In this document: in pieces, positions 1-11,200 of the stretch
Position numbering within the stretch: the first letter of the stretch is position 1
How the letters are laid out: each line of letters opens with the position of its first letter
The notes under the pieces: generated by a model
Told to the model about the DNA's origin: nothing
The model's input: the letters and a program-made list of their open reading frames with translations, nothing else
The model's database searches: none
Program-made: the position numbers and the translations under genes
DNA from: an uncultured Lachnospiraceae bacterium
GTDB lineage: Bacteria > Bacillota > Clostridia > Lachnospirales > Lachnospiraceae
Direction of reading: 5' to 3'
Assembly: GCA_934309145.1 (NCBI GenBank)
Contig: CAKRCW010000004.1
Span: 172,894 to 236,893 of the forward strand
DNA: 64,000 nucleotides

Positions 1-318
1 AATCCGGATGAGTCAGGTGATGTATGTGCCAGAAGAGAGGCAGAGGAGGAGACCGGACTTAGACCTACCAGAATGTATCATGTAGCCAATATAGTTTCAT
101 CAATAGGGACATTTGATGAAAAAACAGATATTTATATTGGAACAGGAATTGTGAAGGGTGTTAAGAAGCTTGATGAGGATGAATTTATTGATGTAGTTAA
201 GCTTCCTGTATCTGAGGCAATCGATAAGATATATAGTGGTGAGATTGTTGACGGTAAGACAGTTACAGCACTTTTTGCATATGAACATATGAAACGAGAA
301 GGAATAATTGAGTTATAA
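1..318 (+). CDS. Nudix hydrolase, probable ADP-ribose pyrophosphatase (5' end outside window)
   Basis: Only the last 105 codons are present; the frame is open from base 1. The Nudix box core REx2EExGL is visible as REAEEETGL at residues 13-21 of the fragment (bases 37-63), which holds the metal-binding glutamates. Nudix enzymes of this type split ADP-ribose or related nucleoside diphosphate derivatives. The gene lies upstream of xerD, as nudF does in Bacillus, which favours ADP-ribose pyrophosphatase over other Nudix substrates. A hairpin terminator follows directly. The first methionine in the window (base 73) is internal, because the Nudix box lies before it. Confidence 0.85.
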   Translation, partial: NPDESGDVCARREAEEETGLRPTRMYHVANIVSSIGTFDEKTDIYIGTGIVKGVKKLDEDEFIDVVKLPVSEAIDKIYSGEIVDGKTVTALFAYEHMKREGIIEL

Positions 319-330
319 AAATCATAATAA

Positions 331-368
331 ATAGAGAGAGACTTAAATGTCTGCTCTCTATTTTTTTT
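331..368 (+). terminator. Rho-independent terminator after the Nudix gene
   Basis: A 12-bp stem with one bulged base (331-342 with 349-361) is followed by a run of eight T at 361-368. It overlaps the first ATG of the following reading frame, which argues against that ATG as a start. Confidence 0.8.
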
Positions 369-382
369 GTGAGGTGACTAAT

Positions 383-928
383 TTGGATACACGCAAAAAA
401 ACAGATATGAAAAATGTTATGATATTTGTCGGTGCAATAATAATAGCTACCTTTGCTGTGAATTTTTTGCTTCGTCAGAATAAGGACTTTGGATATCTAA
501 ATCTGTCAGTCTATAATTACACTGGCAAAAATGTACTAAGTGTTCCGGTCACTGTTTTTATATTTTTTAGAAGACTAAAACAGTTTGTTATTATATATGC
601 GGTCATGAAATTATTAAAAAATGAGACTCTTTTGTACGCTATAATTGCATTTCTTGGTGCTATGTATGGTGTGCTTTCCTGCGTGCAGGTATACTATGAT
701 GGGCTTAATGGGGTTATTCTTTTATTGCTATATGTAATGCCACACTATATATTATATATTTTTCTTATCATAAAAACGTCAGAATTTATAAGATATGGAA
801 GTGGAGAACACAGATATGCGCGTTTTTTTACATTTGCACTGGTTGTTTTAATTGTGGGAGTAGGCTTAGAGAGCATAATTTCAAGATTTTTTTTAACAAA
901 TTTTTATCAATATATGGGAAGGCTTTAA
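383..928 (+). CDS. SpoIIM-like integral membrane protein
   Basis: 181 residues, mostly hydrophobic, with four or five predicted membrane segments. The TTG at 383 is chosen because GAGGTG lies 6 bases upstream, whereas the ATG at 347 sits in the loop of the preceding terminator. The arrangement resembles the stage II sporulation protein M family: a basic R-R-x-K stretch before a membrane helix, a Gly-rich segment, a Pro-His pair (MPHYIL) before another helix, and a late Glu-containing helix (GLESII). SpoIIM takes part in the SpoIIDMP complex that remodels septal peptidoglycan during engulfment. The position between a Nudix gene and xerD also fits the spoIIM neighbourhood in Firmicutes. The call rests on pattern and context and could be wrong; the safe description is a multi-pass membrane protein. 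Confidence 0.5.
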   Translation: MDTRKKTDMKNVMIFVGAIIIATFAVNFLLRQNKDFGYLNLSVYNYTGKNVLSVPVTVFIFFRRLKQFVIIYAVMKLLKNETLLYAIIAFLGAMYGVLSCVQVYYDGLNGVILLLLYVMPHYILYIFLIIKTSEFIRYGSGEHRYARFFTFALVVLIVGVGLESIISRFFLTNFYQYMGRL

Positions 929-999
929 AATGAATTAGCTTATATTGTAGTTATATGGATTTTTGGTAAAAATAAAGCAAAAAAGCGTAAAAATTATGT

Positions 1000-1028
1000 T
1001 TGATTTTGTTTAAATTACTCTATATAAT
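1000..1028 (+). promoter_or_regulatory. Sigma-A type promoter of xerD
   Basis: TTGATT (1000-1005) and TATAAT (1023-1028) are separated by exactly 17 bases, about 67 bases before the xerD start. Confidence 0.7.
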
Positions 1029-1094
1029 GGTTATTGTAAACAAGATTATTGATAGTGTTTTACATAAATATGAGGGATACAAGAGGTTGTTTTT

Positions 1095-1985
1095 ATGGAT
1101 AGCTACGTTGATAAATATATGGAATATCTTATGAATGTCAAGCATGCAAGTGTTAACACAATGACATCATATAAGAGGGACTTGAAGAAGCTATGTCAGT
1201 ATATCAAATCTATAGGTATTGTTGATTTGAATGAGATTAATGCTACAGACCTTAATACATATGTTATATATATGGGTGAGCAGGGAATGTCAACAGCGAC
1301 AATATCGAGAAGCATCGCAAGCATCAAGTCTTTTTTTATGTTCTTGTTTAAGAAGAATATAGTGAGGGATGACTGCGCAGAACAGTTAAAGGCTCCTAAG
1401 ATAGAAAAGAAGCTTCCTGAGATACTTACCGTAGCAGAGGTTAATCGATTGTTAGAGCAGCCTTCTAAGAATACTCCTAAGGAGATTCGCGACAAGGCAA
1501 TGCTTGAACTTTTGTATGCAACTGGTATGAGAGTATCCGAACTTATATCACTTAGATTAGATGATGTTAATCTTATGATGAGTTATATACTGTGCCGATA
1601 TACTAACAAAGAGAGAGTTATTCCTATTGAGAATGCGGCCAAGGTGGCTCTTGAGCAGTATATTAAAGGGGCAAGAGACAGCATGTGCGACAACAGCGAG
1701 TATCTCTTTACTAATCTTAAGGGACAACCTATGACAAGACAGGGTTTCTGGAAGCTTATAAAATCATATGCCAAGAAAGCAGGAATAGATAAGGATATAA
1801 CACCGCACATGATAAGACATTCATTTGCTGCACATCTCGTGAGTAATGGTGCAGATTTAAAGGCGGTACAGGAAATGCTTGGACATTCGGATATTTCTAC
1901 AACTCAGATATATTTAAAGAGCAGACAGAGCAGAATAAAGGAAGAATATGACAGAGCACATCCTAGGGCACATTCGATGGCATAA
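1095..1985 (+). CDS. xerD: Tyrosine recombinase XerD
   Basis: 296 residues, the usual length for XerC/XerD. An N-terminal SAM-like core-binding domain (about 1-90) is followed by the catalytic domain. The tyrosine recombinase set is visible: R146 (ATGMRVSEL), a Lys in the beta-hairpin near 171, H238-x-x-R241 (HMIRH), H264 (GHSDIS) and the nucleophile Y273 (IYLKS). XerD acts with a partner at dif to resolve chromosome dimers. The ATG has AAGAGG 8 bases upstream, and the gene has its own promoter. XerD rather than XerC or a mobile integrase is inferred from the Nudix/SpoIIM-like neighbourhood and the lack of any mobile-element context. Confidence 0.9.
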   Translation: MDSYVDKYMEYLMNVKHASVNTMTSYKRDLKKLCQYIKSIGIVDLNEINATDLNTYVIYMGEQGMSTATISRSIASIKSFFMFLFKKNIVRDDCAEQLKAPKIEKKLPEILTVAEVNRLLEQPSKNTPKEIRDKAMLELLYATGMRVSELISLRLDDVNLMMSYILCRYTNKERVIPIENAAKVALEQYIKGARDSMCDNSEYLFTNLKGQPMTRQGFWKLIKSYAKKAGIDKDITPHMIRHSFAAHLVSNGADLKAVQEMLGHSDISTTQIYLKSRQSRIKEEYDRAHPRAHSMA

Positions 1986-2002
1986 GGATTAAAGATTTTA
2001 AT

Positions 2003-2064
2003 AATGGCAGTCATTACACTGAATACATATGTATATATGTGGTGTGTAACGACTGCCATTATTT
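2003..2064. terminator. Bidirectional terminator between xerD and aroC
   Basis: A 17-bp stem with one mismatch (2003-2019 pairing with 2044-2060) lies between the convergent xerD and aroC genes. The T-tracts are short on both sides, so efficiency is uncertain. Confidence 0.65.
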
Positions 2065-2065
2065 G

Positions 2066-3163
2066 TTATATATATATTTTCTTGAGGTTGTCTATTTTGG
2101 CACTGGCATTTGCTATTATAAGGTCGAGTAAGGTTATTGCACACATAGACTCAACAACGACAACAGCCCGCGGTCCTATTATTGGATCGTGTCTGCCTTT
2201 TATCTCTATATCTACATTTTCATGTGCATTATTAACTGTGTGCTGCATTTTGTATATGGAAGGGGTAGGCTTAAATGATGCACGAATCCTTATGTCAGAG
2301 CCATCGCTAATGCCTCCAAGTATACCACCACTATGATTGGTAAGCTTTGTCACGTTGCCACTGCCTGCGGTGAAATTATCGTTGTTCTCAGAACCTCTCA
2401 TTTTTGATACGGCAGTTCCGTCACCTATCTCGACAGCCTTAACTGCACCGATTGACATTATAGCCTGAGCGAGAAGAGCATCAAGCTTGTCAAATACAGG
2501 TTCGCCTATACCTACAGGAGTTCCTTTAATAATACATTCAACGGATGAACCGATTGAGTCGTTATCAGCCATAACCTTCTCTAATAATTCGGCGGCTTTT
2601 TTTGCACATACTGCATCCGGCATATAGAGAGGATTGTTCATAATCTCATCTTTGCTAAAATTATTGTAATCTATCACACAGTCACCTATAGAGCGTGTAT
2701 ATGCGGTGAGAGTAACTCCAAGCTCGCCTAAAACCTTGGCTGCTATTGCTCCGGCAGCAACTCTGCCTATCGTCTCACGCCCTGAGGAACGTCCGCCACC
2801 ACGGTAATCTCTGAAACCGTATTTTTCATCAAAACAGTAATCAGCATGACCGGGACGATAACAGGTAGCTATATTGCCATAGTCCTTTGAATGCTGGTCT
2901 GTATTATAGACAATGAGTGAGATAGGAGTTCCTGTGGTTTTTCCATCGAATACTCCTGATAAAATTTGAACGCTGTCCGCCTCATTTCTCTTAGTTGAAA
3001 ATGCACTTTGCCCGGGTTTTCTTCTGTCAAGAAAAACCTGTATATCATTTTCACATAAATTAATTCCTGCCGGGCAGCCATCTACAACAACGCCTAATGC
3101 CTTGCCGTGTGATTCACCCCAGGTTGTTATCTTGAATATATTGCCAAATGTTGAACCTGCCAT
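2066..3163 (-). CDS. aroC: Chorismate synthase
   Basis: 365 residues, full length. The N-terminal family signature is clear (WGESHGKALG followed by VDGCPAG, residues 15-31), as are the Arg/Gly-rich FMN and substrate loops (GGGRSSGRET near 120). The enzyme uses reduced FMN to convert 5-enolpyruvylshikimate-3-phosphate to chorismate, the last shared step of aromatic biosynthesis. It is transcribed opposite to its neighbours, and the fused aroE-aroK of the same pathway lies 0.6 kb away across rpsO, so a scattered shikimate cluster is likely. Confidence 0.95.
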   Translation of the reverse strand: MAGSTFGNIFKITTWGESHGKALGVVVDGCPAGINLCENDIQVFLDRRKPGQSAFSTKRNEADSVQILSGVFDGKTTGTPISLIVYNTDQHSKDYGNIATCYRPGHADYCFDEKYGFRDYRGGGRSSGRETIGRVAAGAIAAKVLGELGVTLTAYTRSIGDCVIDYNNFSKDEIMNNPLYMPDAVCAKKAAELLEKVMADNDSIGSSVECIIKGTPVGIGEPVFDKLDALLAQAIMSIGAVKAVEIGDGTAVSKMRGSENNDNFTAGSGNVTKLTNHSGGILGGISDGSDIRIRASFKPTPSIYKMQHTVNNAHENVDIEIKGRHDPIIGPRAVVVVESMCAITLLDLIIANASAKIDNLKKIYI

Positions 3164-3328
3164 AATATATGTTGTCCTTTCATCTAAAGTGAGTATAATA
3201 TATGATATATTATAAGCTTTGAATACTTACATCATAATGATTATAGCTTGTTTTAGTAAAAATATAAAGATGTAATTTCTTTTATGGGTTTACAAAGTAA
3301 AAATCTTGTGTTAATATAACTTTTGCCG

Positions 3329-3367
3329 TCACTTAGTAACAGGATAACTCCGACCGTTACCCAGTGA
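3329..3367 (+). promoter_or_regulatory. Possible 5' leader hairpin of rpsO
   Basis: TCACT-TA-GTAAC (3329-3340) pairs with GTTAC-CC-AGTGA (3356-3367) to form a 10-bp stem broken by a symmetrical 2x2 internal loop, ending 20 bases before the rpsO ribosome binding site. S15 autoregulates through 5' leader RNA structures in several bacteria. Whether this hairpin does so is inference. Confidence 0.4.
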
Positions 3368-3400
3368 TTGGATAAAATAATAAAAATGGAGGAAACGAAG

Positions 3401-3667
3401 ATGATTACAACAGAGCAGAAGAAAGAAATCATTGAGAAGTACGGCAGATGTGAAGGAGATACAGGTTCACCTGAGGTACAGGTAGCTCTTCTTACAGCTA
3501 GAATCAATGACTTAAATGAGCATTTCAAGTCTCATCCAAAGGATCATCACTCAAGACGTGGTCTTCTCAAGATGGTAGGTCAGAGAAGAAACCTTCTTGC
3601 ATATCTTAAGAGCAAGGACATCGAGCGTTACAGAGTACTGATTGAGAAGTTAGGCTTAAGAAAGTAA
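3401..3667 (+). CDS. rpsO: 30S ribosomal protein S15
   Basis: 88 residues, the normal S15 length when read from the ATG at 3401, which has GGAGGA 7 bases upstream. An earlier in-frame ATG at 3386 would add residues absent from the family. Conserved S15 segments are visible: [30 protein letters not shown] and the QRRNLLAYL helix that contacts 16S rRNA. S15 is a primary binder of the 30S platform. Monocistronic, with a strong terminator downstream; a leader hairpin suggests autoregulation. Confidence 0.97.
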   Translation: MITTEQKKEIIEKYGRCEGDTGSPEVQVALLTARINDLNEHFKSHPKDHHSRRGLLKMVGQRRNLLAYLKSKDIERYRVLIEKLGLRK

Positions 3668-3711
3668 TTTCAGAAAAACACATTAACAATATTAAAAATC
3701 ACACTATTTTC

Positions 3712-3748
3712 AGAAAAGGACTATTGCAAGATAGTCCTTTTCTTTTTA
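3712..3748 (+). terminator. Rho-independent terminator of rpsO
   Basis: A perfect 13-bp stem (3712-3724 with 3731-3743), a 6-base loop, and a T-rich tail. Confidence 0.9.
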
Positions 3749-3804
3749 TAATCATGTAAGAATATGTGATTATTCTATATAACTGAGTGGGAGAAAATAT
3801 AATT

Positions 3805-5208
3805 ATGAATATAATGCATTATTGTATAGATGGATATGAGGATGTAAAGGCTGATAAGATAATAGGAATATTCGGGAATCCGATTAAGCACACACTTTCA
3901 CCTGTGATTCACGACACATTGAGCAAATGTCTTGGTTTGTCAGAGAGATATGTGCCTTTTTGTGTTCCGGATGAGGAGCTTTCTTCATGCGTTAAGAGTG
4001 CGTATGAGCAGGGTGTACTTGGTCTTAATATAACAGTTCCACATAAACAGGCGGTAATGGACAGCCTTGTGGATATAGATAGGGTTGCAAGGGACATAGG
4101 AGCAGTCAATACCTTAGTCAGAACAGATGGCGGATATAAGGGATATAATACAGATATGCCAGGACTTGCAAAGGCACTTTGTACCGAGAATATAGGCTTA
4201 AAGGACAGAAAGGTTATAATGCTTGGCGCAGGCGGAGCTGCAAGGGCAGTTGCATATATGTGTGCCTATTATGGTGCAAAGGAAGTTCATATAATTAATC
4301 GTACATATGAGCGTGCAGCAGGAATTGCAGATGATATGAATAATATATTTGGCAGGAAGGTAGTCTTTGCATATATGGCAGAGAATTATACAGATATTCC
4401 TAAGGATAAGTATTTAATGATTCAGTGTACATCAGTCGGACTTCACGATGGGGATGGTCTGCCGTTTGAATTTGGGGATGATTTCTATGCCATGGCAGAG
4501 GCGGGTGTGGACCTTATATACAATCCGATTAAAACTCCGTTTTTACATGAGATGGAGAAGCTCAATGTAAAGGCTGTGAATGGACTAAAGATGCTTTTAT
4601 ATCAGGGAATTCTTGCGTATGAGCTGTGGAATGAGGTGAAGGTGACAGATACGCTTGCGGATATAGTATATATGGCATTACAGGATGCTTTATATGGTAC
4701 TGACAGGGGCGACAACATAGTTCTTATCGGGTATATGGGTGCAGGTAAGACAACTGTAGGCAAGGCTGTCGCTGAGAAAAAGGGCTATGATTTTATAGAT
4801 ACAGATGCGTATATTGAACAGCATGAGGGTATGAGCATACCTGATATATTTGAGAAAAAGGGAGAGACTTATTTCAGAGAGCTTGAGACTAAGATATTGC
4901 TTGAGTTAAAGGAGAAGCTGCATCATACCATTATAGCTACAGGCGGCGGACTTCCGCTTAGAAAAGAAAACAGTGATATACTTAAAAGCCTTGGAACGGT
5001 TTATTATCTTAAGGCTTGTGCCGATACAATATATAACAGGGTAAAGGAGTGTACTAATCGTCCTTTGCTCCAATGCGATAATCCATATGAGAAGATTACA
5101 TCTATGCTTGAGACTCGTGACCCTATATATGAGAAAGCCTGTAATATCAGAGTGATAACTGACAATCAGGAGCTTGATAATATAGTGGAATATATTGGAT
5201 GTATCTAA
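3805..5208 (+). CDS. aroE-aroK: Fused shikimate dehydrogenase - shikimate kinase
   Basis: 467 residues from the ATG at 3805; the GGGAG motif 9 bases upstream favours it over the GTG at 3787. Residues about 18-290 are shikimate dehydrogenase: the shikimate-binding NPIKHTLSP loop, the NADP-binding LGAGGAARA turn, an NRT motif, and the LLYQGILAYELW C-terminal helix. Residues about 305-467 are shikimate kinase: Walker A GYMGAGKTTVG, the DTD metal-binding motif, the GGG loop (TGGGLPL) and the CTNRPLL lid. One polypeptide would therefore carry out two consecutive steps, 3-dehydroshikimate to shikimate to shikimate-3-phosphate. No frameshift lies between the domains, so this is a true fusion. Confidence 0.93.
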   Translation: MNIMHYCIDGYEDVKADKIIGIFGNPIKHTLSPVIHDTLSKCLGLSERYVPFCVPDEELSSCVKSAYEQGVLGLNITVPHKQAVMDSLVDIDRVARDIGAVNTLVRTDGGYKGYNTDMPGLAKALCTENIGLKDRKVIMLGAGGAARAVAYMCAYYGAKEVHIINRTYERAAGIADDMNNIFGRKVVFAYMAENYTDIPKDKYLMIQCTSVGLHDGDGLPFEFGDDFYAMAEAGVDLIYNPIKTPFLHEMEKLNVKAVNGLKMLLYQGILAYELWNEVKVTDTLADIVYMALQDALYGTDRGDNIVLIGYMGAGKTTVGKAVAEKKGYDFIDTDAYIEQHEGMSIPDIFEKKGETYFRELETKILLELKEKLHHTIIATGGGLPLRKENSDILKSLGTVYYLKACADTIYNRVKECTNRPLLQCDNPYEKITSMLETRDPIYEKACNIRVITDNQELDNIVEYIGCI

Positions 5209-5289
5209 AAAAGTACTTTACAAAAAGTATATGCAACATTTATTATGATAGTAATCATTATTACTTAAATAAGACTTGAAGGTGTACTT

Positions 5290-8200
5290 ATGAAGTATAT
5301 AATCAGAAAATACAAAAGAAATACCGGCTTCACGCTTGTTGAGATGATAGTGACATTGGTGCTTTTGTCTATTTTGTTGACAACATCAGTTATGGGACTT
5401 CTTGCGTGGCAGGATTGGTCTGATTTTAAGCAGGCAGATGAATATGCAGAAACTATGTTTCTTGCCGCACAGAATCAGTTGTCAGAATATAATGCCAATG
5501 GAACCCTGAAGGAATTTAGCAAGCGTGCTGACAGTACGGATAATCATATCTCACTTAATGATATATATTATGATAAAGGTGAAGCGTACCTTGAGGATTC
5601 GGTTTGGACAACCGTAGATAAGGGTACGCTTGTTTCGGTACGCTGTAATAGAGGTGACTACAAGCTCTATACTTCCGGAAAAGACACTGTAAGTAAAACT
5701 GCACCTATAGTATATGAGCTCTTAGAGGGTTATCTGTATGACACCTCAATATTAAATGACGCCATCTGTATCGAGTTTTCTTTAGAAGATGGACAGGTGT
5801 TTTCTGTGCTTTATTCAGCAAAATATGACAGCAATGGTGTAGAGGAATTTGTATATGATAACTCCAATGATCAAAAGCTTGGAGTTGTTAATATAGCTAC
5901 CAGATATGAGGATTACAGAAAGGAAAGAATAATAGGTTATTATGGCGTGGATACCCTTTCAAGAGCACTTAGTGGTGTGAAGGAGAAGCCATCTATAACA
6001 GATTTGTCCCTCAATAATGAGGAGACACTTAATCTTTCATTTAAGGTGTCAAATCCATCTAGTGCAGTACAGAAGTTAAAATACGATATAACAGTTTATG
6101 ATTTGGATGGGAAGCTTACTAAGGATGAGAATATGCCTGACGGTGTTCCTGTGCTCAAGCTTACAGTTAATGGAGCTGTAAAGAACAAATTAAATAGTGT
6201 AAGTCAGATGTGCCCGGTAACACGCTATGTAAAGGATGAGGCAACAGGTGAGTGGAATTCGGAGGATATGGGAGAATATCCGGTACTTGCATGGATTGAA
6301 TCAGATGGAACTATGCGGATAATATTAGATGCTGCTGATTATCAGGCAACATCTGCATCATACAGGGATGAGCTTTCTACATTTAAGACGACCTACAGCT
6401 TCCATAGATTTGGTGTCGATGCTGAGAATATTATGTGTAAGGTAAAAGGCTATGGTGACACATATGATACGACAGCGGAGAGGCAGAGCAACAGCTCATT
6501 TGTATATTTTGGAGAGCAAAACAGCAATATAGATGAAGAACTTAATATAGCTAATTATAATTATTCTGTCAGCAATGCCAGACATTTGTACAACATGAGA
6601 TTTGTCACAGACCTGACAGCTAACACGGTTATATCCAAGGATGAACTTAGAGCAAGCAACAGCCATTATGACAAGAATAATACTATAGCGTGTCATTTCC
6701 AGTTGACCAACGACATTGACTGGCAGGAGTTTGTGGATAACGGATATTTTTATAATACGGGCAGTAACGGAATGACTGTTCCAGATTCTCTTCTTGGTGA
6801 TTTCACATCCTTAAAGCAGCTTAGGGCTGAGGATTCCATTGATGGAAATGACTATACTATAAGTGGACTTAGCATTACTCAGGCAGGTAATTCACTATCT
6901 GCACTCTATATGGATGAGGAAAAGACAGATAATACCAGGAAGCCGGTAGGATTTATTGCTACTAATTATGGAACTATAGAGAATCTTAAGCTTGATAAGA
7001 TAAGCGTAACAAGCTCGGATGATTATGTAGGTGCATTTGCAGGTATAAATGTTTCAGGATATACGCTTAATAATACACCTTCAGGAATACTTAACAAGCT
7101 CACTGTAATGAACACAGATGACGAAAGCTATATAAAGGGCAGCGAGTATGTTGGTGGTATCATAGGTGGAATAGAAGGAGTTGGCAAAAATGGTAAAACT
7201 GACTCAGTATCATTTAATGAGCTTAATAACTATGCAAAGGTAACCGGAAAGGCATATGTTGGAGGAATAGTAAGTGCACTTGAGATTCCTGAGAACGTAA
7301 AGTCATATATAACACTTGATGACTGCCATAATTATGGTGCTGTCTATGCAGTGCTTAAATCAGGTGACAGTAAGGATGACAGCGTATATATTGGAGGAAT
7401 TGCCGGGTATGTAGCTAATCTCTATGGGGGAAGCCATAAGACAGAAGCCTCGGTAAATGAGCTTATCACTATCAGTAATAGCTGCAGTTCACCTAAATAC
7501 AGTGACGAGGATTTGTCTTATTTCACAGATGATATGTCTGGATATAAGAACAGAGCTGTAGGAAAATATGTCGGAGGAATAGCAGGCTTAAGCTATTACA
7601 GTACCCTTGCTAATGTCAGTACTGTAAGTGAGGATGGAAGGACAGGCTATGTATTTGGTGAGAATTATGTTGGAGGAATAGCAGGATATTATGTTGGCGG
7701 TGTTCCTTTATCAGGAACAAACGGTGCATACATTAATACTAACGAGAATTATGTGGCGGGCTGTTCGTATGTAGGAGGTATAGTTGGCTGCAATGCCAAT
7801 ATAGAAGATACACCGGATAAGAATTATGATTCGGAAAGAGTTGTAAGCTCTTGGATTAATAACGGAATAGTGTATGGATGTGAGAGCTATGTCGGAGGAA
7901 TAGCCGGATATAATGCCGGATATATGTACAACTGCAATAATACAGTCGGTGAGGCTGTAGGAGCTGATTATCCATCTATGTATAATACTGATTATGTCGG
8001 AGGAATAGCCGGATATAACAGCGGTGTAATTGACGCTTCAAGCACAGAAACAGTAGCTCCGGCTATAACAGGTGGCAGCTATGTAGGTGGTGTGGCAGGT
8101 TGTAACGACAGTGGTGCTGTTATTAATAACTATACTGTATCAGGAGGATATGTTCGTGGTGATTCAGCCTCCGGAAGCTATGTAGGTGGAATTGCAGGTC

Positions 8201-11200
8201 TTAACTTATCGATACTTATGTTGCAGAATGCAGACGGAACAGCTAAGAACATCACATCATCGGTAAATGAGGTTAGCGGTAAGTATTTTGTTGGTGGAAG
8301 CATAGGTGGTAATATAATTAACACAAATGGTTACGCCGGAAATATGCAGACTGAACCGGGAACTACAGGCTCTACTGATGTGGCTACGGATTCTTCAGCA
8401 GGTCAGACATCAGATAAGTGCTATGTGGAGTTGAAATCAGATAGGGTATGGGGAAGTGCAGATACTCCTACAAGACAATATTCATATACAATATACAATA
8501 ACAGTGAAGAAAAGATAACAAATTGGAAACTTGTGTTTCATGTGGCAAAGGGAGCAAAGCATCAGAACGGACCTTACAATGTCACCGAACAATCACCAAT
8601 TGAGACTGATACAGAAATTCAATATATTTTTAGTGCTGGTGAGTGGAATGGAACCATATGGCCTGGACAGACAATATATAGTGATTTTCAGATACAGTTT
8701 TCAAATTATGTTGACCTTTATTCGTTTGATGTAACTGATATAGAGTTTTTCTATGATGGCGGAGACGGCAACAAGGTAGTAATAAAGCCTGGTAATCTTG
8801 CCATTACTGAGAAGAACAGACATGAAATAATCGGTTCATCAGATGCAACTTACAAGGTTGAGCTTATAGATAACAATACACATATCAATCAGATTAAGGT
8901 GACTAACAATAGTGATGCCGACATAATTGACTGGTATGTAGAGATACCAAAGCTTGATTCAGTAAATCTTAATCCTGATACCTCACAGAGCTTTGACATA
9001 GTAGTTGAGTCTAAGGAGGAGAATGGACAGACATATGAATACTACAAGCTTACCAAGAAATATGGCGATAAGCTAAATGCTCATTCGTTTTTTGATTTGT
9101 ACGAGCCTTTTGATGTTGACTCAGTGCAGACTGTAGAATATCTGAAACAGAATACAAAGCTTGTATTCTTCACAACTAAGCTACAGCAAAAGACAGAGGA
9201 CAGAATATATGCCAGAGTACAGACTAAGGCAGATATGGAAGCATTTACGGGTAACATAAGTGCGGATGCGTTTGCGGGTGGCTTTATTGGATATACAATG
9301 CTTGTAAACAGTACAGATAAACAATATGCTTCACAGCTGGCTGATGGCATATGCACATCGGTAGGTGGTCTTTCATCAAATGCTGCTGTGGCATACGTTA
9401 GGAGTATCGGTGTCGATAAGAGCGAGGCACAGATATATATTCAGGGTAATGTCGGACATGGAAATGTCACCGCTGATGATATGGCAGGCGGTGTTCTTGG
9501 ATATGCCGACGCAGCTACATTTATGTATATTGACAATGCCAATAATAAGGCTTCTGTAACAGCGGTAAATGGTTGCGCCGGAGGTATAACAAGTACAAAC
9601 CTTAGAGCTGACAATAAGATTAGAACCTGTACTAACTCTGGAAATATAACAGCAAAAGAGATTGCGGGTGGTATAGTTGGCGAGAGTGTTGGAACTGTAA
9701 GTACCTGTGTTGTGAAGGCTGATATAACAGGTGCCCTTGGAACTGAAAGTGCGGCATATGGCGGAATAGCCGGTATAAGTGGCAATGCATCTGAGAGGAC
9801 GGAGGACGTTGCCAATACCGCAGCAATAACTGAGTGCTATTTTGATGGAAATATATATGCGAGTGGAAATGGTGCCACAGCACGCATAGGTGGAATAGCC
9901 GGTATCAACGGAAGAAATTCAGCTATAAAGGCAAGTGTCATAGGAGCTGACAGCGGTAATTCTAATACCTCAATTCATGGTGGTCTGGTTTCGGGCACTT
10001 ATTACGAAACAGAGACTGCGTGCGTTGGAGGAATAGCAGGTATAAACTATGGCGATATTGTTTCGGCAGATAACAATACATCTTCAACAGACACGGTTGT
10101 TATAGATAATTACCTTGGATATACAGGTGGAATAGTTGGATATAATGCATCAATGGCAACTGTTTCTGCGACAGATGAGGAAAATATATCTACAGGTAAA
10201 GCGTGGACTGTTTCTGGCAAAGCAAATGGTACAGTGTCATACGTAGGTGGAATAATCGGTTATTCTGAATCGGGAACTAACATGGCATATCTAAGAAATT
10301 ATGCGAATGTAAGTGTTGCCGGTGATGGCAATGTGGCAGGTGGAATAGTTGGAACTCTGCATAACCAGACAAGCAGTGATTTGACTGTAAATAAATGCTA
10401 TAACTATGGCGATGTAACGGGAACAGCTTACGCAGGTGGACTTATTGGAATTTTGAGATATAAGGGAGTTAAGTTTACGAGCTGTTCAAATGATGGTACA
10501 GTTACTGGCTTGCAGTATGTAGACCCTATGGTTGCATATAAAGATATAAGTGACGGAACACTTGTATTTACGGATTGTACAGTAAATGGTTCAACTTATA
10601 TAAATGAGACACAGATTGCGCAGTTTAATGAGAGCCTTAACGTAAAAGCAGATGAGCTTGATATAACAAATTCAAATGGCGCTATGGAAGATGTTTCTGC
10701 TTCTGATGACGCAGTGCAGACTGATACTGATGCTGATATTGGTATTGATGAAAGCTTTGCTGCTGATATTGTTACAAAACTAGATGTTGTTTCTGAAGCA
10801 GAGATTAAGGACTTTGTGCTCACATTTAACATGGATGAGCAGGCTGATTATTATAAGGTGCAGCTGCTTTATGGTGATAAATATGGAGTTATATATGTGG
10901 AGCCTTGTGAGGCTGGCTATGACATATATTATATAGGTTCAGATGCACCATCAATTAATGAGCTAAGTGCTTGCATGGAAAATCCGTATGCAGCTTATAT
11001 TGGCAAAATTACAGATGAAGCTGATATGAATATGGAAGCTGATACTAATATAATTGAAGGAATGAATTATGATGGCAGCTGTATTAACATAGAACTGCCT
11101 GACGATACGACGTTTGTGACATTGCAGGCTCTTGTCGGAGAGGATAAAGTTGATTTGTATGAGAGCTCAGATATAGCAATATGGAAGTGTATATCTGTGG

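Noticed and set aside
347..382. ATG start at 347 for the SpoIIM-like gene
   Set aside because: It lies in the loop of the terminator at 331-368 and has no ribosome binding site.
1095..1985. xerD as an integrase of a mobile element
   Set aside because: Conserved neighbours and the absence of attachment sites or cargo genes point to the housekeeping recombinase.
2004..2336. 110-residue plus-strand frame opposite aroC
   Set aside because: It starts inside the bidirectional terminator and runs antisense to aroC.
9441..9815. 124-residue open frame on the minus strand inside the giant pilin gene
   Set aside because: It is a shadow of the repeated GLUG coding sequence, with no RBS and no recognisable motif.
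6500..10500. Repeated DNA in the giant pilin gene as a CRISPR or minisatellite
   Set aside because: The repeats are degenerate protein repeats in one open frame with variable spacing.
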